A DNA stretch of 64,000 nt from Anaerolineae bacterium. GTDB lineage: Bacteria > Chloroflexota > Anaerolineae > Aggregatilineales > Phototrophicaceae. Below the pieces are notes generated by a model. The model had not been told where the DNA came from. It did not search any database and saw nothing but the letters and a program-made list of their open reading frames with translations. Below, piece after piece: positions 41,043-48,619 of the stretch. Numbering within the stretch: the first letter of the stretch is position 1; every line of letters starts with the position of its first letter. Both the position numbers and the translations under genes were made by a program. The DNA is taken from the NCBI GenBank assembly GCA_022824465.1, contig JAJDZV010000007.1:248001-312000 (forward strand), read 5' to 3'.

Positions 41043-43010
41043 CTAACTCGGCGCGCCCACCCACTCGCCGCCTTCAAAGTAGCACTGCTCGATGTGATAC
41101 TGATGGTTGCCCAGCCAGTCGAAGCTGGTGAAGCCCTGCGCCGGATAGTTGCGGAAGTTGCTGCCCAAGACCACCGGGATCGGCACCTCGCCCACATCGC
41201 CGATATTCCACAGGTTCTCGATGTTCAGCCGCATGATCTCCTTGCCGATATTCACGCGCTCGGCTTCATCGATCGTGGTCTTCATCTGGTCGAAGAGCTG
41301 CTGAACTTGCGCCGCATCGCCCATTGGCGCCTCGCCGCTTTCGCCGCCGGTGGCGTAGTGTACGGCGTATTGCGGACCCCACTGATTCCAGTCTGTGGGC
41401 AAGAATGGCACATGCCATACTGGCGTATGCGGGAACATCGAGTCGCTGCATTTATCCGCGATCCAAATGCCGCATTCGATGTCGTTATTGTCGATCAAAG
41501 CGCGGATCTGCTCGCGCGCGACCACCCGCACATCAAGATCGACGCCGACCTCAGCCAAGAATTCGCGCAGCAATTCGCCGACGTCTTCGCTGCCCGGCTG
41601 CCCGATCGAGATGTCCATGCGGATGCTCAACGCGCTGCCGTCAGCCCGCGACCGCATGCCATCGCCGCCGGTGCTCAAACCCATCTCATCCAGCAAGGCG
41701 CCCGCAGCGGCCGGATCGTAGTCGGTGTGGCGCGTCACATATTCTTCCACGCGGAACTTGCTGCCCGGGATCACCTGCACCTGCGATGGCACGCCGAAAC
41801 CCTGATACACCACATTAGAGATGGTCTGCCGGTCGATCGCCATAGACATCGCCTGCTTAAAGCGAATATCGTTGAAAATCTCGCGTAAACCCTCATCTTT
41901 GGCGTTGTGATTGAACATGATGGTGTGCTCGGCCGAGCGGCTCGTCTGCCACAGCCGCACTTCATAATTGCCCGCCTCAGCATTTTCTTGGTAAAGCGGG
42001 AAATTGGTGAACGTCAAATCAGTATTGACCCAATTCATCTCGCCGGCGGCAATGGCGGCGTCGCGTACCTCCGCGCCCTCGTAATTCGTCAGGATGACCT
42101 GGTTGATGTAGGGCAACTGGTTGCCTTCGGTATCGACCTTCCAGTAGTAGGGATTGCGGTCGGCGACCACGATGTTTAGCTCCATGGCGCGGCTCGTCTT
42201 GAAAGGCAGCAAGTTTGGCAGATCGAGGTTGTCGAAGTGCAAGCCATATTGAACCGCGACGCGATTGTTGAAGAGCTCGTCCCAGGTGGAGAAACCGGCT
42301 TCCGCAATCTTCGCTTCCAGTTCCGCCGCATCGGCGAAATCGGGATGGAACTGCTCAAGATAGTGACGCGGCATCCAGCGCGGCAGCTGTGAGCCGATCC
42401 AGTGAGAAAGCAAGCCGGGCAAATTGGCGTGCGGCGCCACGAAGGTCCATTGCACCGTCAGATCATCCACGACCTCAAATTCCGCCAACTCGCCATTGAT
42501 GACAAACTCCGAGCGCGGCGAGGGCGAGAGCGTCGTATTCGTCAGCACATGATTCCAGTAGAACTCGAAATCATGCGCCCCAAATGGCGCGCCATCGGAC
42601 CATTTCATGCCTTCGCGCAAATGCAAGACGAAAGTGTTGCCGTCGTTAGTATACTCCCAACTCTCGGCGATATTGGGTTCAATTGTGCTGGAATCCCAGC
42701 CAATGCGCAGGATCGGCTCCGGACCCCAGGCCGAACGCGCCTGGAAACCGCGTCCCTGGAAGATTCCAGTGCGGATGGCGCCGCCATATTCGCCGATGCT
42801 GTCCAGCGGCTCAATCACGACCGGGTTCAGCGGCAAGCGATCGGCCACCGGCGGCAGGTCGCCAGCAGCGACCATATCCGCGAGTTCAGGCGCCTCGCTG
42901 TACATCATGTCCTGCGCCGCAAGCGGCAAGCCATTGCTCAAAACCGCCATGCCGGCGCCAGCGCTTATGGACAATTTGAGAAACTTGCGGCGACTCATCT
43001 TACGAGACAT
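41043..43010 (-). CDS. ABC transporter substrate-binding protein, family 5, Tat-type signal
   Basis: Receptor of the second Dpp-type importer, 655 residues, SBP_bac_5 fold. The N-terminus carries a twin-arginine motif (SRRKFLKLS) followed by a moderately hydrophobic stretch ending SNGLPLAA, so export is probably by Tat in folded form. There is no lipobox. Mature sequence starts QDMMYSEAPELADMV, close to that of the 1391-3226 receptor (QDMMYQEAPMLAEQV), so the two are paralogues. ATG 43010 is chosen over 43043 because GGAGG lies at the right distance upstream. It follows the LacI gene by 107 bases and leads the importer genes. Confidence 0.94.
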   Translation of the reverse strand: MSRKMSRRKFLKLSISAGAGMAVLSNGLPLAAQDMMYSEAPELADMVAAGDLPPVADRLPLNPVVIEPLDSIGEYGGAIRTGIFQGRGFQARSAWGPEPILRIGWDSSTIEPNIAESWEYTNDGNTFVLHLREGMKWSDGAPFGAHDFEFYWNHVLTNTTLSPSPRSEFVINGELAEFEVVDDLTVQWTFVAPHANLPGLLSHWIGSQLPRWMPRHYLEQFHPDFADAAELEAKIAEAGFSTWDELFNNRVAVQYGLHFDNLDLPNLLPFKTSRAMELNIVVADRNPYYWKVDTEGNQLPYINQVILTNYEGAEVRDAAIAAGEMNWVNTDLTFTNFPLYQENAEAGNYEVRLWQTSRSAEHTIMFNHNAKDEGLREIFNDIRFKQAMSMAIDRQTISNVVYQGFGVPSQVQVIPGSKFRVEEYVTRHTDYDPAAAGALLDEMGLSTGGDGMRSRADGSALSIRMDISIGQPGSEDVGELLREFLAEVGVDLDVRVVAREQIRALIDNNDIECGIWIADKCSDSMFPHTPVWHVPFLPTDWNQWGPQYAVHYATGGESGEAPMGDAAQVQQLFDQMKTTIDEAERVNIGKEIMRLNIENLWNIGDVGEVPIPVVLGSNFRNYPAQGFTSFDWLGNHQYHIEQCYFEGGEWVGAPS

Positions 43011-43053
43011 TACAATTCTCCTCCTAGAAACGATACTTTCCATTCGACGGGCT

Positions 43054-43063
43054 GATACGTATC
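43054..43063. promoter_or_regulatory. Short palindrome between LacI and binding-protein genes
   Basis: GATACGTATC is a perfect 10-bp palindrome about 45 bases upstream of the binding-protein start, in the gap after the LacI gene. It could be an internal operator, but it does not match the LacI-type site at 44131 and may be chance. Confidence 0.25.
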
Positions 43064-43117
43064 TTTGCCGTGATGCGCTCCTTTCCCCATTTTCCTGGTT
43101 TTTGCTCGCGCTCTTTC

Positions 43118-44113
43118 TTATGGCGCGCTGTCTCTAATGACCAGTTGATGCCGGATCACCTGGCGCCGAGTGGGCTGCTCCCCATCAATATGCGCGAAAA
43201 GATTGCGCGCGATCAGTTCGCCCAGGACGCGGCGGTCGACGCGCAAAGTGGTGAGCTTCGGTGAGATCAGGCTCGCCAGCGGGATGTCATCGCAGCCGAC
43301 TACAGCGATATCGCCAGGTACGCTCTTGCCATGCGTCATGCAAGCTTGCATCGCCCCTACCGCCGCCAAATCATTGTGGCAGACCAAGCCATCGAGATCG
43401 GGTTGACGCGCAAGCAGCGTCTGCGCAGCTCTAAAGCCGGTATGAATATGCGCCGTCTCGATATGTTCGATCAGCGCGTCGTCTCCGTTGGTGGCGCTGC
43501 GGAAACCATCCAGACGCGCCTGCGCGCTGTGCGAGCGGCTGCCGCCAGCGATCATGCCCAGTCGCCTCCGTCCCCCGGCTTCCAGGTGCTCCACGAGGCG
43601 AACAATGCCGGCGGCATCCGCCAGCATGACGACATTAGCGTCCTTCGCCGTCGTTTCACGGTTAAATAGGAGGCAGGCGGGGAACATTTCCAGCAGCCGT
43701 GGCAGATCGTCATCTGCCAGGCGCGTGCTGCAGACGATGACGCCGTCCACTTGTTTCGCTTCCAACATGCGCATGACTTGCCGCTCGCGCCGCGGGTCCT
43801 CCTGCGTATTGCAGAGGATGACGTTGTAATGGTGCTGCCAAGCAACCGTTTCTATGCCGGCCGTGATCTCGGCAAAAAAGGGATTGGCGATATCAACCAC
43901 GATGACGCCGATAGTGTAGCTGCGGCTTCCTGTCAAGCTTCGGGCGATGTGATTAGGCGCATAATCAAGCTCGTCAATGACCTTCATGACGCGCTGCCGT
44001 GTCTCGGGCTTGATCGCATCCTTATTGTTGATCACGCGCGACACCGTCATAGCGGACACATTCGCCACTTCCGCGACATCAGCAATCGTGACACGTCTCC
44101 GGCGTCTTATCAC
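43118..44113 (-). CDS. LacI-family transcriptional regulator
   Basis: A 331-residue LacI/GalR repressor. The DNA-binding domain (residues 7-55) begins VTIADVAEVANVSAMTVSRVIN, and the hinge helix is PNHIARSL. A periplasmic-binding-protein-like sensor domain follows (TIGVIVVDIANPFFAEI). Translation starts at GTG 44113. It heads the leftward locus 44113-32471, so its effector is probably a sugar or oligosaccharide handled by that importer. A canonical LacI-type palindrome at 44131-44144 lies just upstream and overlaps the predicted start of transcription, so autoregulation together with the downstream genes is likely. Confidence 0.95.
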   Translation of the reverse strand: MIRRRRRVTIADVAEVANVSAMTVSRVINNKDAIKPETRQRVMKVIDELDYAPNHIARSLTGSRSYTIGVIVVDIANPFFAEITAGIETVAWQHHYNVILCNTQEDPRRERQVMRMLEAKQVDGVIVCSTRLADDDLPRLLEMFPACLLFNRETTAKDANVVMLADAAGIVRLVEHLEAGGRRRLGMIAGGSRSHSAQARLDGFRSATNGDDALIEHIETAHIHTGFRAAQTLLARQPDLDGLVCHNDLAAVGAMQACMTHGKSVPGDIAVVGCDDIPLASLISPKLTTLRVDRRVLGELIARNLFAHIDGEQPTRRQVIRHQLVIRDSAP

Positions 44114-44130
44114 GGCGGCGCCACTTCCTA

Positions 44131-44144
44131 TGTTAACGCTAACA
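44131..44144. promoter_or_regulatory. LacI-family operator
   Basis: TGTTAACGCTAACA is a nearly perfect palindrome with the central CG typical of LacI/GalR sites (TGTTA half-sites on both sides). It lies 18 bases upstream of the LacI start codon and immediately downstream of the predicted transcription start, where bound repressor would block initiation. Confidence 0.75.
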
Positions 44145-44152
44145 TTCCTTCT

Positions 44153-44181
44153 ATCATATTCGTTTCATTTTCTAAAATCAA
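44153..44181 (-). promoter_or_regulatory. Putative promoter of the LacI-headed locus
   Basis: Read on the minus strand: TTGATT -35 (44181-44176), 17-base spacer, TATGAT -10 (44158-44153). Predicted start near 44147, two or three bases before the operator at 44144-44131. Confidence 0.6.
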
Positions 44182-44554
44182 GAGAGCGCGCCTGGTTTGC
44201 GATTTTGCAGGCTTGCCTTGGAGACGGTCAAACATGATTTGTCGCAGGAAAGCTGATCCGCGACAATCTATTGCCGCCAGATAAGCGCAGTAATGTCACG
44301 ACATGCCAAGTTATGCGCCCGGCAGCCAAGGAAGGGAGAGAGAAGATCTGCGACCGGGCAATTGAGTCTCGGGCGGCCCATTCCAATTGGCAGCGGCGAG
44401 GCTACATGCGCTCGCGCTACTTGCGGCTAAGGCCAGCTACAATTCTCCGGGCAAACTGGTCTTCGCGGCGAGAGGCGATTCCCGCTTTGCTGGCAATCGC
44501 GCCTGGGAAGCAACGAAACAGTCTGTCGATAGCGCTGGCAAAGTCTAGACCTGC
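44182..44554. other. Intergenic region upstream of the LacI locus
   Basis: About 370 bases between the LacI promoter and the end of the CSLREA gene. I see no convincing gene, RNA or terminator. Open frames here lack ribosome-binding sites and have Arg-rich, low-complexity translations. Confidence 0.45.
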
Positions 44555-46669
44555 TTAGCTGCAGTCACCTTGACCATTTACATAGTCAGCGCTAATCCAG
44601 CCGCGCGCGCCGTGGTAATCGACCAGAATCCAATCCCGATTTCTCTCCAGCGCCGTCAGCTTGACTCTAGCTGGCAATACTCTTTGCGCCGCGCCCTGGG
44701 AACGGTCGCGCAGGTTGAGCGGCGCCAAGAGCGTGACCATGCAATTCGTCAGCTTCCGAATCTGGGATAAACCCGCGTTAGGCTGTGCGAGACCGTAGGG
44801 CGCGGCGTGCAGCAAAACTACCGTGCCATGATGCGGGATGCGCGCGCAACTGTAGCCGTGGCGTTCGACGAACGGCAAATGCTCGATTGTGCGCGGCGCG
44901 CGATCTGCGTTCAAGAATACCATTGCCCGGCCTTTTGCGCTGAAGCAGGCTTCGGTGCCGTTGCCCACCCAGCTCCAGATATCGACCGCGTCGACGATGC
45001 CCGCAGCGACCAATTCCGCTTTGCCAACGCCCGCCGCGCCCACGCGCTGGCACTCGGTATGGCTCGTTAAATCAGTGACGAGGATTTCAGGCGCCAAAGC
45101 GAGGCAGGTGGGAATGCGCGCCTCGGGCTTTCTGTTGGTCGTGGACCGTGCCGGGCGCTTCGGCGGAAAGGGACCGACATCCGGCGGCAACAAAGCGTCC
45201 GGATTGCGCGCGTCAGTAATGCTGCCGGCTGTGTTGGCGATATCCTGGGGCGTGTTGCCTTCAAAGACGACGCTGTCCGCCAGAGTCAGACTTGGAGTCT
45301 CTCCGTGAACGCTATCGACGCCGGCGTAGATGGCCGCCACGCCGCCGTGATTATTGCGGACTATCGAGTTGCGGATGGTCGCCGTTCCCGACAGCAAATG
45401 CCGCAGCGCCGATGAATGCGAGCCGCCTGTCTGGGTAGTGCTGTTCGACTCAAATATGACGCGATCAAACTCGACATTTTGCGAGGCCATCAGGATGGGT
45501 CCCTCATTGCCGCGAAAGGCGACATGCCGGAATACGCTCGTGCTTTGCAGGATGAGGAAGGCCGGTCCGCTGCTGCCTGCGCCGGTGAATGTGACATTGG
45601 TCACCGTCAACATGCCCGCGCTCTGCAGGATTCTGGCGCCGCCCGCGGAATGGATGGTGTAGCCGTTGCCGTTGATGGTGACCGTTAAGTCTTTGGGAAT
45701 GTAGAGCGTTCCGGTCATTTGGCAGTCGGCGACCAGGTTGTAGGTCGCGCTCTGAACCAGCACGCCTTCCAGCGGCAAACCGCAGGCCGAGGCGCGTGGC
45801 GCCGGAATCTGGCGCGCTGCCGGTGCGCCGTTGCCGATCGTGCCCGAGCAGGCGCCGGTGGTGTTGTTGATAACATTGCCGTTGGACAATTGGGGGTAGA
45901 CCGCTTCCGCTGTCAGACAGCCCGTAAGCGTTATGCTGCTCAGCGGGTCGGCATCGGGACGGATGTTGAAGGCCGCGTTGCCGCCGAACAGACGGCGCAG
46001 CACAACATTGTTGACCGTCACTGTCGAGTGATTGCCGACATCAAACACCGTGCCGCTCTGCAGATGCGAATTGTAGGATCCGACAGCGTCTTCAATCAGG
46101 ACGTCTGTGAGTGCTATTGTGACCGTACCGCTTATGGGAGAAGTGATGGCGGTCCTGACGAAATTGCGAATGGTCACATTGCTTAAACTGATATTGCCGT
46201 CCGCGTGTATGGGTCCTTGGCCGGTGCTGCCGCCGCCTTCAAGCGTCGCCTGGCTTATGCTAAGGCTGGCGTTTGTGTTAACGCGAAATAACCCGCTCGA
46301 CCCGGTCAGCGCGCTGCCGTTGATGGTGACGCCGTTGCCATTAATCGTCATCGGCGAAAGGGAGATATCGACAAGTGAGGCCAATGTAATCGCGTCGACG
46401 TCGGCAGACACCTCTATCATATCGCTGCCCAATTCGCCCGCTGCGCAGTCGCCGCCGGTGGTATCGCTGTCGCTGCTGGCGTTATTGATCGCCTCGCGCA
46501 AAGTGCAAACGCCATCGCCAGCCGTGGCGTCGTCGTCGCCGCTGTTAACGGTAATCGTGGCCGCCTGTGTTGGCGCCGCCCCAGCCCAGAACGCGGCAAC
46601 CAGCAGGCAAGCCGCTAGCCTCAGCGCCCTAGTCCCGCGCCATGGAGCCAGTAGGCAAATTCCCAACAT
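44555..46669 (-). CDS. Secreted CSLREA beta-helix protein with C-terminal SH3 domain
   Basis: Exported protein of about 704 residues. The signal peptide is within the first 38 residues (LRLAACLLVAAFWAGAAPTQA). Next comes a CSLREA domain (VCTLREAINNA) with a Cys pair. A long right-handed beta-helix region follows (about 60-480), with repeated TITL/VTVNNV/IRNS strands and Asn/Ser turns, as in pectate-lyase-like or adhesive surface proteins. The C-terminus (about 640-704) is a bacterial SH3 domain (LNLRDRS and GWISADYVNG). The start is set at ATG 46669 since the signal peptide begins shortly after; an in-frame ATG at 46819 would add 50 residues before it. Probably cell-surface; no catalytic residues identified. 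Confidence 0.85.
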   Translation of the reverse strand: MLGICLLAPWRGTRALRLAACLLVAAFWAGAAPTQAATITVNSGDDDATAGDGVCTLREAINNASSDSDTTGGDCAAGELGSDMIEVSADVDAITLASLVDISLSPMTINGNGVTINGSALTGSSGLFRVNTNASLSISQATLEGGGSTGQGPIHADGNISLSNVTIRNFVRTAITSPISGTVTIALTDVLIEDAVGSYNSHLQSGTVFDVGNHSTVTVNNVVLRRLFGGNAAFNIRPDADPLSSITLTGCLTAEAVYPQLSNGNVINNTTGACSGTIGNGAPAARQIPAPRASACGLPLEGVLVQSATYNLVADCQMTGTLYIPKDLTVTINGNGYTIHSAGGARILQSAGMLTVTNVTFTGAGSSGPAFLILQSTSVFRHVAFRGNEGPILMASQNVEFDRVIFESNSTTQTGGSHSSALRHLLSGTATIRNSIVRNNHGGVAAIYAGVDSVHGETPSLTLADSVVFEGNTPQDIANTAGSITDARNPDALLPPDVGPFPPKRPARSTTNRKPEARIPTCLALAPEILVTDLTSHTECQRVGAAGVGKAELVAAGIVDAVDIWSWVGNGTEACFSAKGRAMVFLNADRAPRTIEHLPFVERHGYSCARIPHHGTVVLLHAAPYGLAQPNAGLSQIRKLTNCMVTLLAPLNLRDRSQGAAQRVLPARVKLTALERNRDWILVDYHGARGWISADYVNGQGDCS

Positions 46670-46695
46670 TTGGTCTCTGTCCTCGCCTTCGACTA

Positions 46696-47043
46696 TCAAT
46701 AAGTCTGACCTGGAAGTCCCTTGCACGCGCCAGACGGTCCCCCGGGACGCCGCTTGGTCGCCGCCATCGTTGGCGAGCAATGAAACAGCGCTGACCCTGT
46801 CTTTCGTGAACCGAGCCAACGCCTTGTTTCTCGGTCGGGAGCGCCGGTGGTCAGCCTGCCGATCGTGAAACTCGTCCCAGCGATGCGCTCAATCGTCGTG
46901 CCGGGGTCAATGCTGCCGCCTGCTTCAATGTAGAACAGCTGATAGTGCGTGACGCCGCTGTCGTAGCTTCTTGGCCGCATCCAACTCACGCGAATCAGCC
47001 CGGCGCCCAGCGTCAGCAAAGCATGGTTGTGGGACACTATCAA
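46696..47043 (-). pseudogene. Fibronectin type III-like domain fragment
   Basis: An open stretch whose first 65 residues read like an FN3 domain: GLIRVSWMRPRSYDSGVTHYQ, LFYIEAGG and TSFTIGRL are its B-C and E strands. After LTTG the translation turns Arg/Pro-rich and loses the fold, suggesting a frameshift or truncation. The ATG at 47043 has no obvious ribosome-binding site. It lies directly upstream of the CSLREA gene on the same strand but in another frame and before that gene's signal peptide, so it is not part of it. Likely the remnant of a secreted multi-domain protein. Confidence 0.5.
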
Positions 47044-47132
47044 AATATACGCTTCATATTACACGGATGCGACGACTTATCTTCTGGTTTACGCGACCGC
47101 AATCCTATACAATGCGCAATCGTGAATCAACA

Positions 47133-47267
47133 TATTAGGTCGCTTATAGAGCGGATTCTTTAGTATTGACCTATAAGCCGGACAACTTAGCGCCAGCATA
47201 TTGTCATAGCAATAGGCAGCTCAACCTATTATGCTCTCGCTTACTCGGTCCGGTATAATACATAGGT
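47133..47267. promoter_or_regulatory. Putative TetR-regulator binding half-sites and -10 element
   Basis: Four copies of an ACCTA(A/T)(T/A)A-like octamer occur in 135 bases: 47133-47140 (inverted), 47169-47176, 47224-47231 and 47260-47267 (inverted, last bases diverged). They face each other in two pairs. GCTTATAG/CTATAAGC (47142-47149, 47171-47178) is a further inverted repeat. TATAAT at 47254-47259 may be the -10 element of the TetR gene; its -35 is weak. Confidence 0.4.
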
Positions 47268-47328
47268 TATTCTTGAGGCAGACCTACCACGGCAATTCAC
47301 TCACGCGCGCCAGGAGCGATGCCAAGAA

Positions 47329-47910
47329 ATGCCGAAAAACGATAAACGCATGGAACGCACTCGCAAGAAGCTCTCCGAGGCTTGCATAGACTTGATGCTC
47401 GAATTCGGCTACGAGGGCATCTCCGTCCGGGGACTGGCGCGACGAGCCGACGTCAGCTCCTCCACTTTCTATCGTCACTATCAGGACAAAGACGACGTGT
47501 TGACGCGCGTCTCGCTCGACTTCATGCAAAGTTTCAAGGACGCGTTGGCGCCGGCGAAGTCACCGCGCGACGAAGCGACGCTGTTATTTCGCTACGCCCG
47601 AGAGAACCCGAAAGTTATTCTGCTTTACGCCAGCCTGCCGCCGAGCAGTCGGGCGCATCAGCAAACCAGACAGGCGCTGGCCGATATGGTGCGTGAACGC
47701 TACCGGCCTCGCGAGTCGTCCAAGGTCGATCCCGTCATCGCGATCAATCACATTTGTGTCGCTTACACTGAAGTAGTAATGTGGTATTTGAACAATTTGG
47801 ATCGCTACAGTCCCGAGGATATTGCGGAGATCTGCGGCGATCTTGTGGTGCGCGCGGCCGTCGATGTTGCCTTTGAGCCGCGCGAAGAGTGGCTTGAGCG
47901 CTTCAACTGA
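47329..47910 (+). CDS. TetR/AcrR-family transcriptional regulator
   Basis: A 193-residue regulator. The N-terminal helix-turn-helix (about residues 10-55) has TRKKLSEACIDLMLEFGYEGISV and ADVSSSTFYRHYQDKDDVL. The C-terminal ligand/dimer domain (about 75-190) is helical and resembles the TetR_C_7-type group. AGGAG precedes the ATG. It probably controls itself or neighbours through the repeated half-sites at 47133-47267. The lipoprotein gene starts 90 bases downstream in the same direction, but nothing in the sequence identifies the ligand. Confidence 0.93.
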   Translation: MPKNDKRMERTRKKLSEACIDLMLEFGYEGISVRGLARRADVSSSTFYRHYQDKDDVLTRVSLDFMQSFKDALAPAKSPRDEATLLFRYARENPKVILLYASLPPSSRAHQQTRQALADMVRERYRPRESSKVDPVIAINHICVAYTEVVMWYLNNLDRYSPEDIAEICGDLVVRAAVDVAFEPREEWLERFN

Positions 47911-47999
47911 TTCCTGGCGGCGCCGCGCAACGCGTTCTGCAATCTCTGATAAAATGCAATGTGTTGTCGCTTCGCCAATATATAGTCAGGAGTCAAACG

Positions 48000-48584
48000 T
48001 TGAAGCTGCTGCATTTGCTTGCGCTGGCCCTGCTGGCATCACTGCTGCTGGCGGCTTGCAGCGACACCGGCAACGTCGCCAATGACGCTAAATCCGCGCA
48101 ACGTCTGCTGCCAAACTTGGCCTCCTACACCGCGTCTGATGTCGATACGACCCTTGACGGGGCTTTCGCCGCTGTCGGTGGCGCGTCGCTCTTGAGCGGG
48201 CAGGTAGGCATTACCGCCGTCATCGCCAAAGCTGAACAGATTCTGCAGTGTTTCCAGGACCGCGGCGCCCTCGCTGCAAAATTCTATCGTCAGAGCGATT
48301 CCACCTTAACGGCGCCAAAGATCGGCGGCGCCATGGTGCTCAATCAGTCGCGTGTCAACCAAGAGATACTAAACTGCATGCTGGGCGGCCAGGAAGGTCA
48401 AGCCAGCGCCCAGTCCTTCTCCATTGAGCCATGCGCCAGCGCCGGCACATTTGACTACGAAGGCGATATGATCAGTTACTTCTATGTCGGCTCCCACTCC
48501 GATGTTTGCGCGGTATTTCAACTGCACTTTGATAATCTCGCTGGTGAGGCTCAAGAGGCGGCAACCGCAACGCCAAGCCAATAG
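48000..48584 (+). CDS. Small predicted lipoprotein of unknown function
   Basis: A 194-residue protein beginning at TTG 48000. The signal peptide LKLLHLLALALLASLLLAAC ends in a lipobox (LAAC), so the mature protein should be lipid-anchored at its Cys20. TTG is chosen because CAGGAG lies seven bases upstream and the lipoprotein signal begins right there; ATG 47961 upstream would add residues that ruin the signal peptide. The mature part has four more cysteines (FQDRG region, NCMLGG, EPCASAG and DVCAVFQ) and may form disulfides. I do not recognise a family. It sits between the TetR regulator and the GH172 enzyme. Confidence 0.8.
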   Translation: MKLLHLLALALLASLLLAACSDTGNVANDAKSAQRLLPNLASYTASDVDTTLDGAFAAVGGASLLSGQVGITAVIAKAEQILQCFQDRGALAAKFYRQSDSTLTAPKIGGAMVLNQSRVNQEILNCMLGGQEGQASAQSFSIEPCASAGTFDYEGDMISYFYVGSHSDVCAVFQLHFDNLAGEAQEAATATPSQ

Positions 48585-48619
48585 CGCCGCTATGATACGA
48601 CCAATAATTGGAGAATCTC

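Larger units (their letters stand above)
46670..47328. other. Intergenic region with FN3 fragment and AT-rich control region
   Basis: Between the CSLREA gene and the TetR gene. The left part holds a fibronectin type III-like coding fragment (46696-47043). The right part (47044-47328) is markedly AT-rich and carries four ACCTAWTA-like half-sites and a TATAAT -10 element for the TetR gene. Confidence 0.6.

Noticed and set aside
43054..43063. GATACGTATC as a second LacI operator
   Set aside because: It does not share the TGTTA half-site and a 10-bp palindrome can arise by chance; kept only as a low-confidence site.
46276..46283. TGTTAACG inside the CSLREA gene, resembling half of the LacI site
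   Set aside because: It lies within coding sequence, its second half does not complete the palindrome, and it is far from a promoter.
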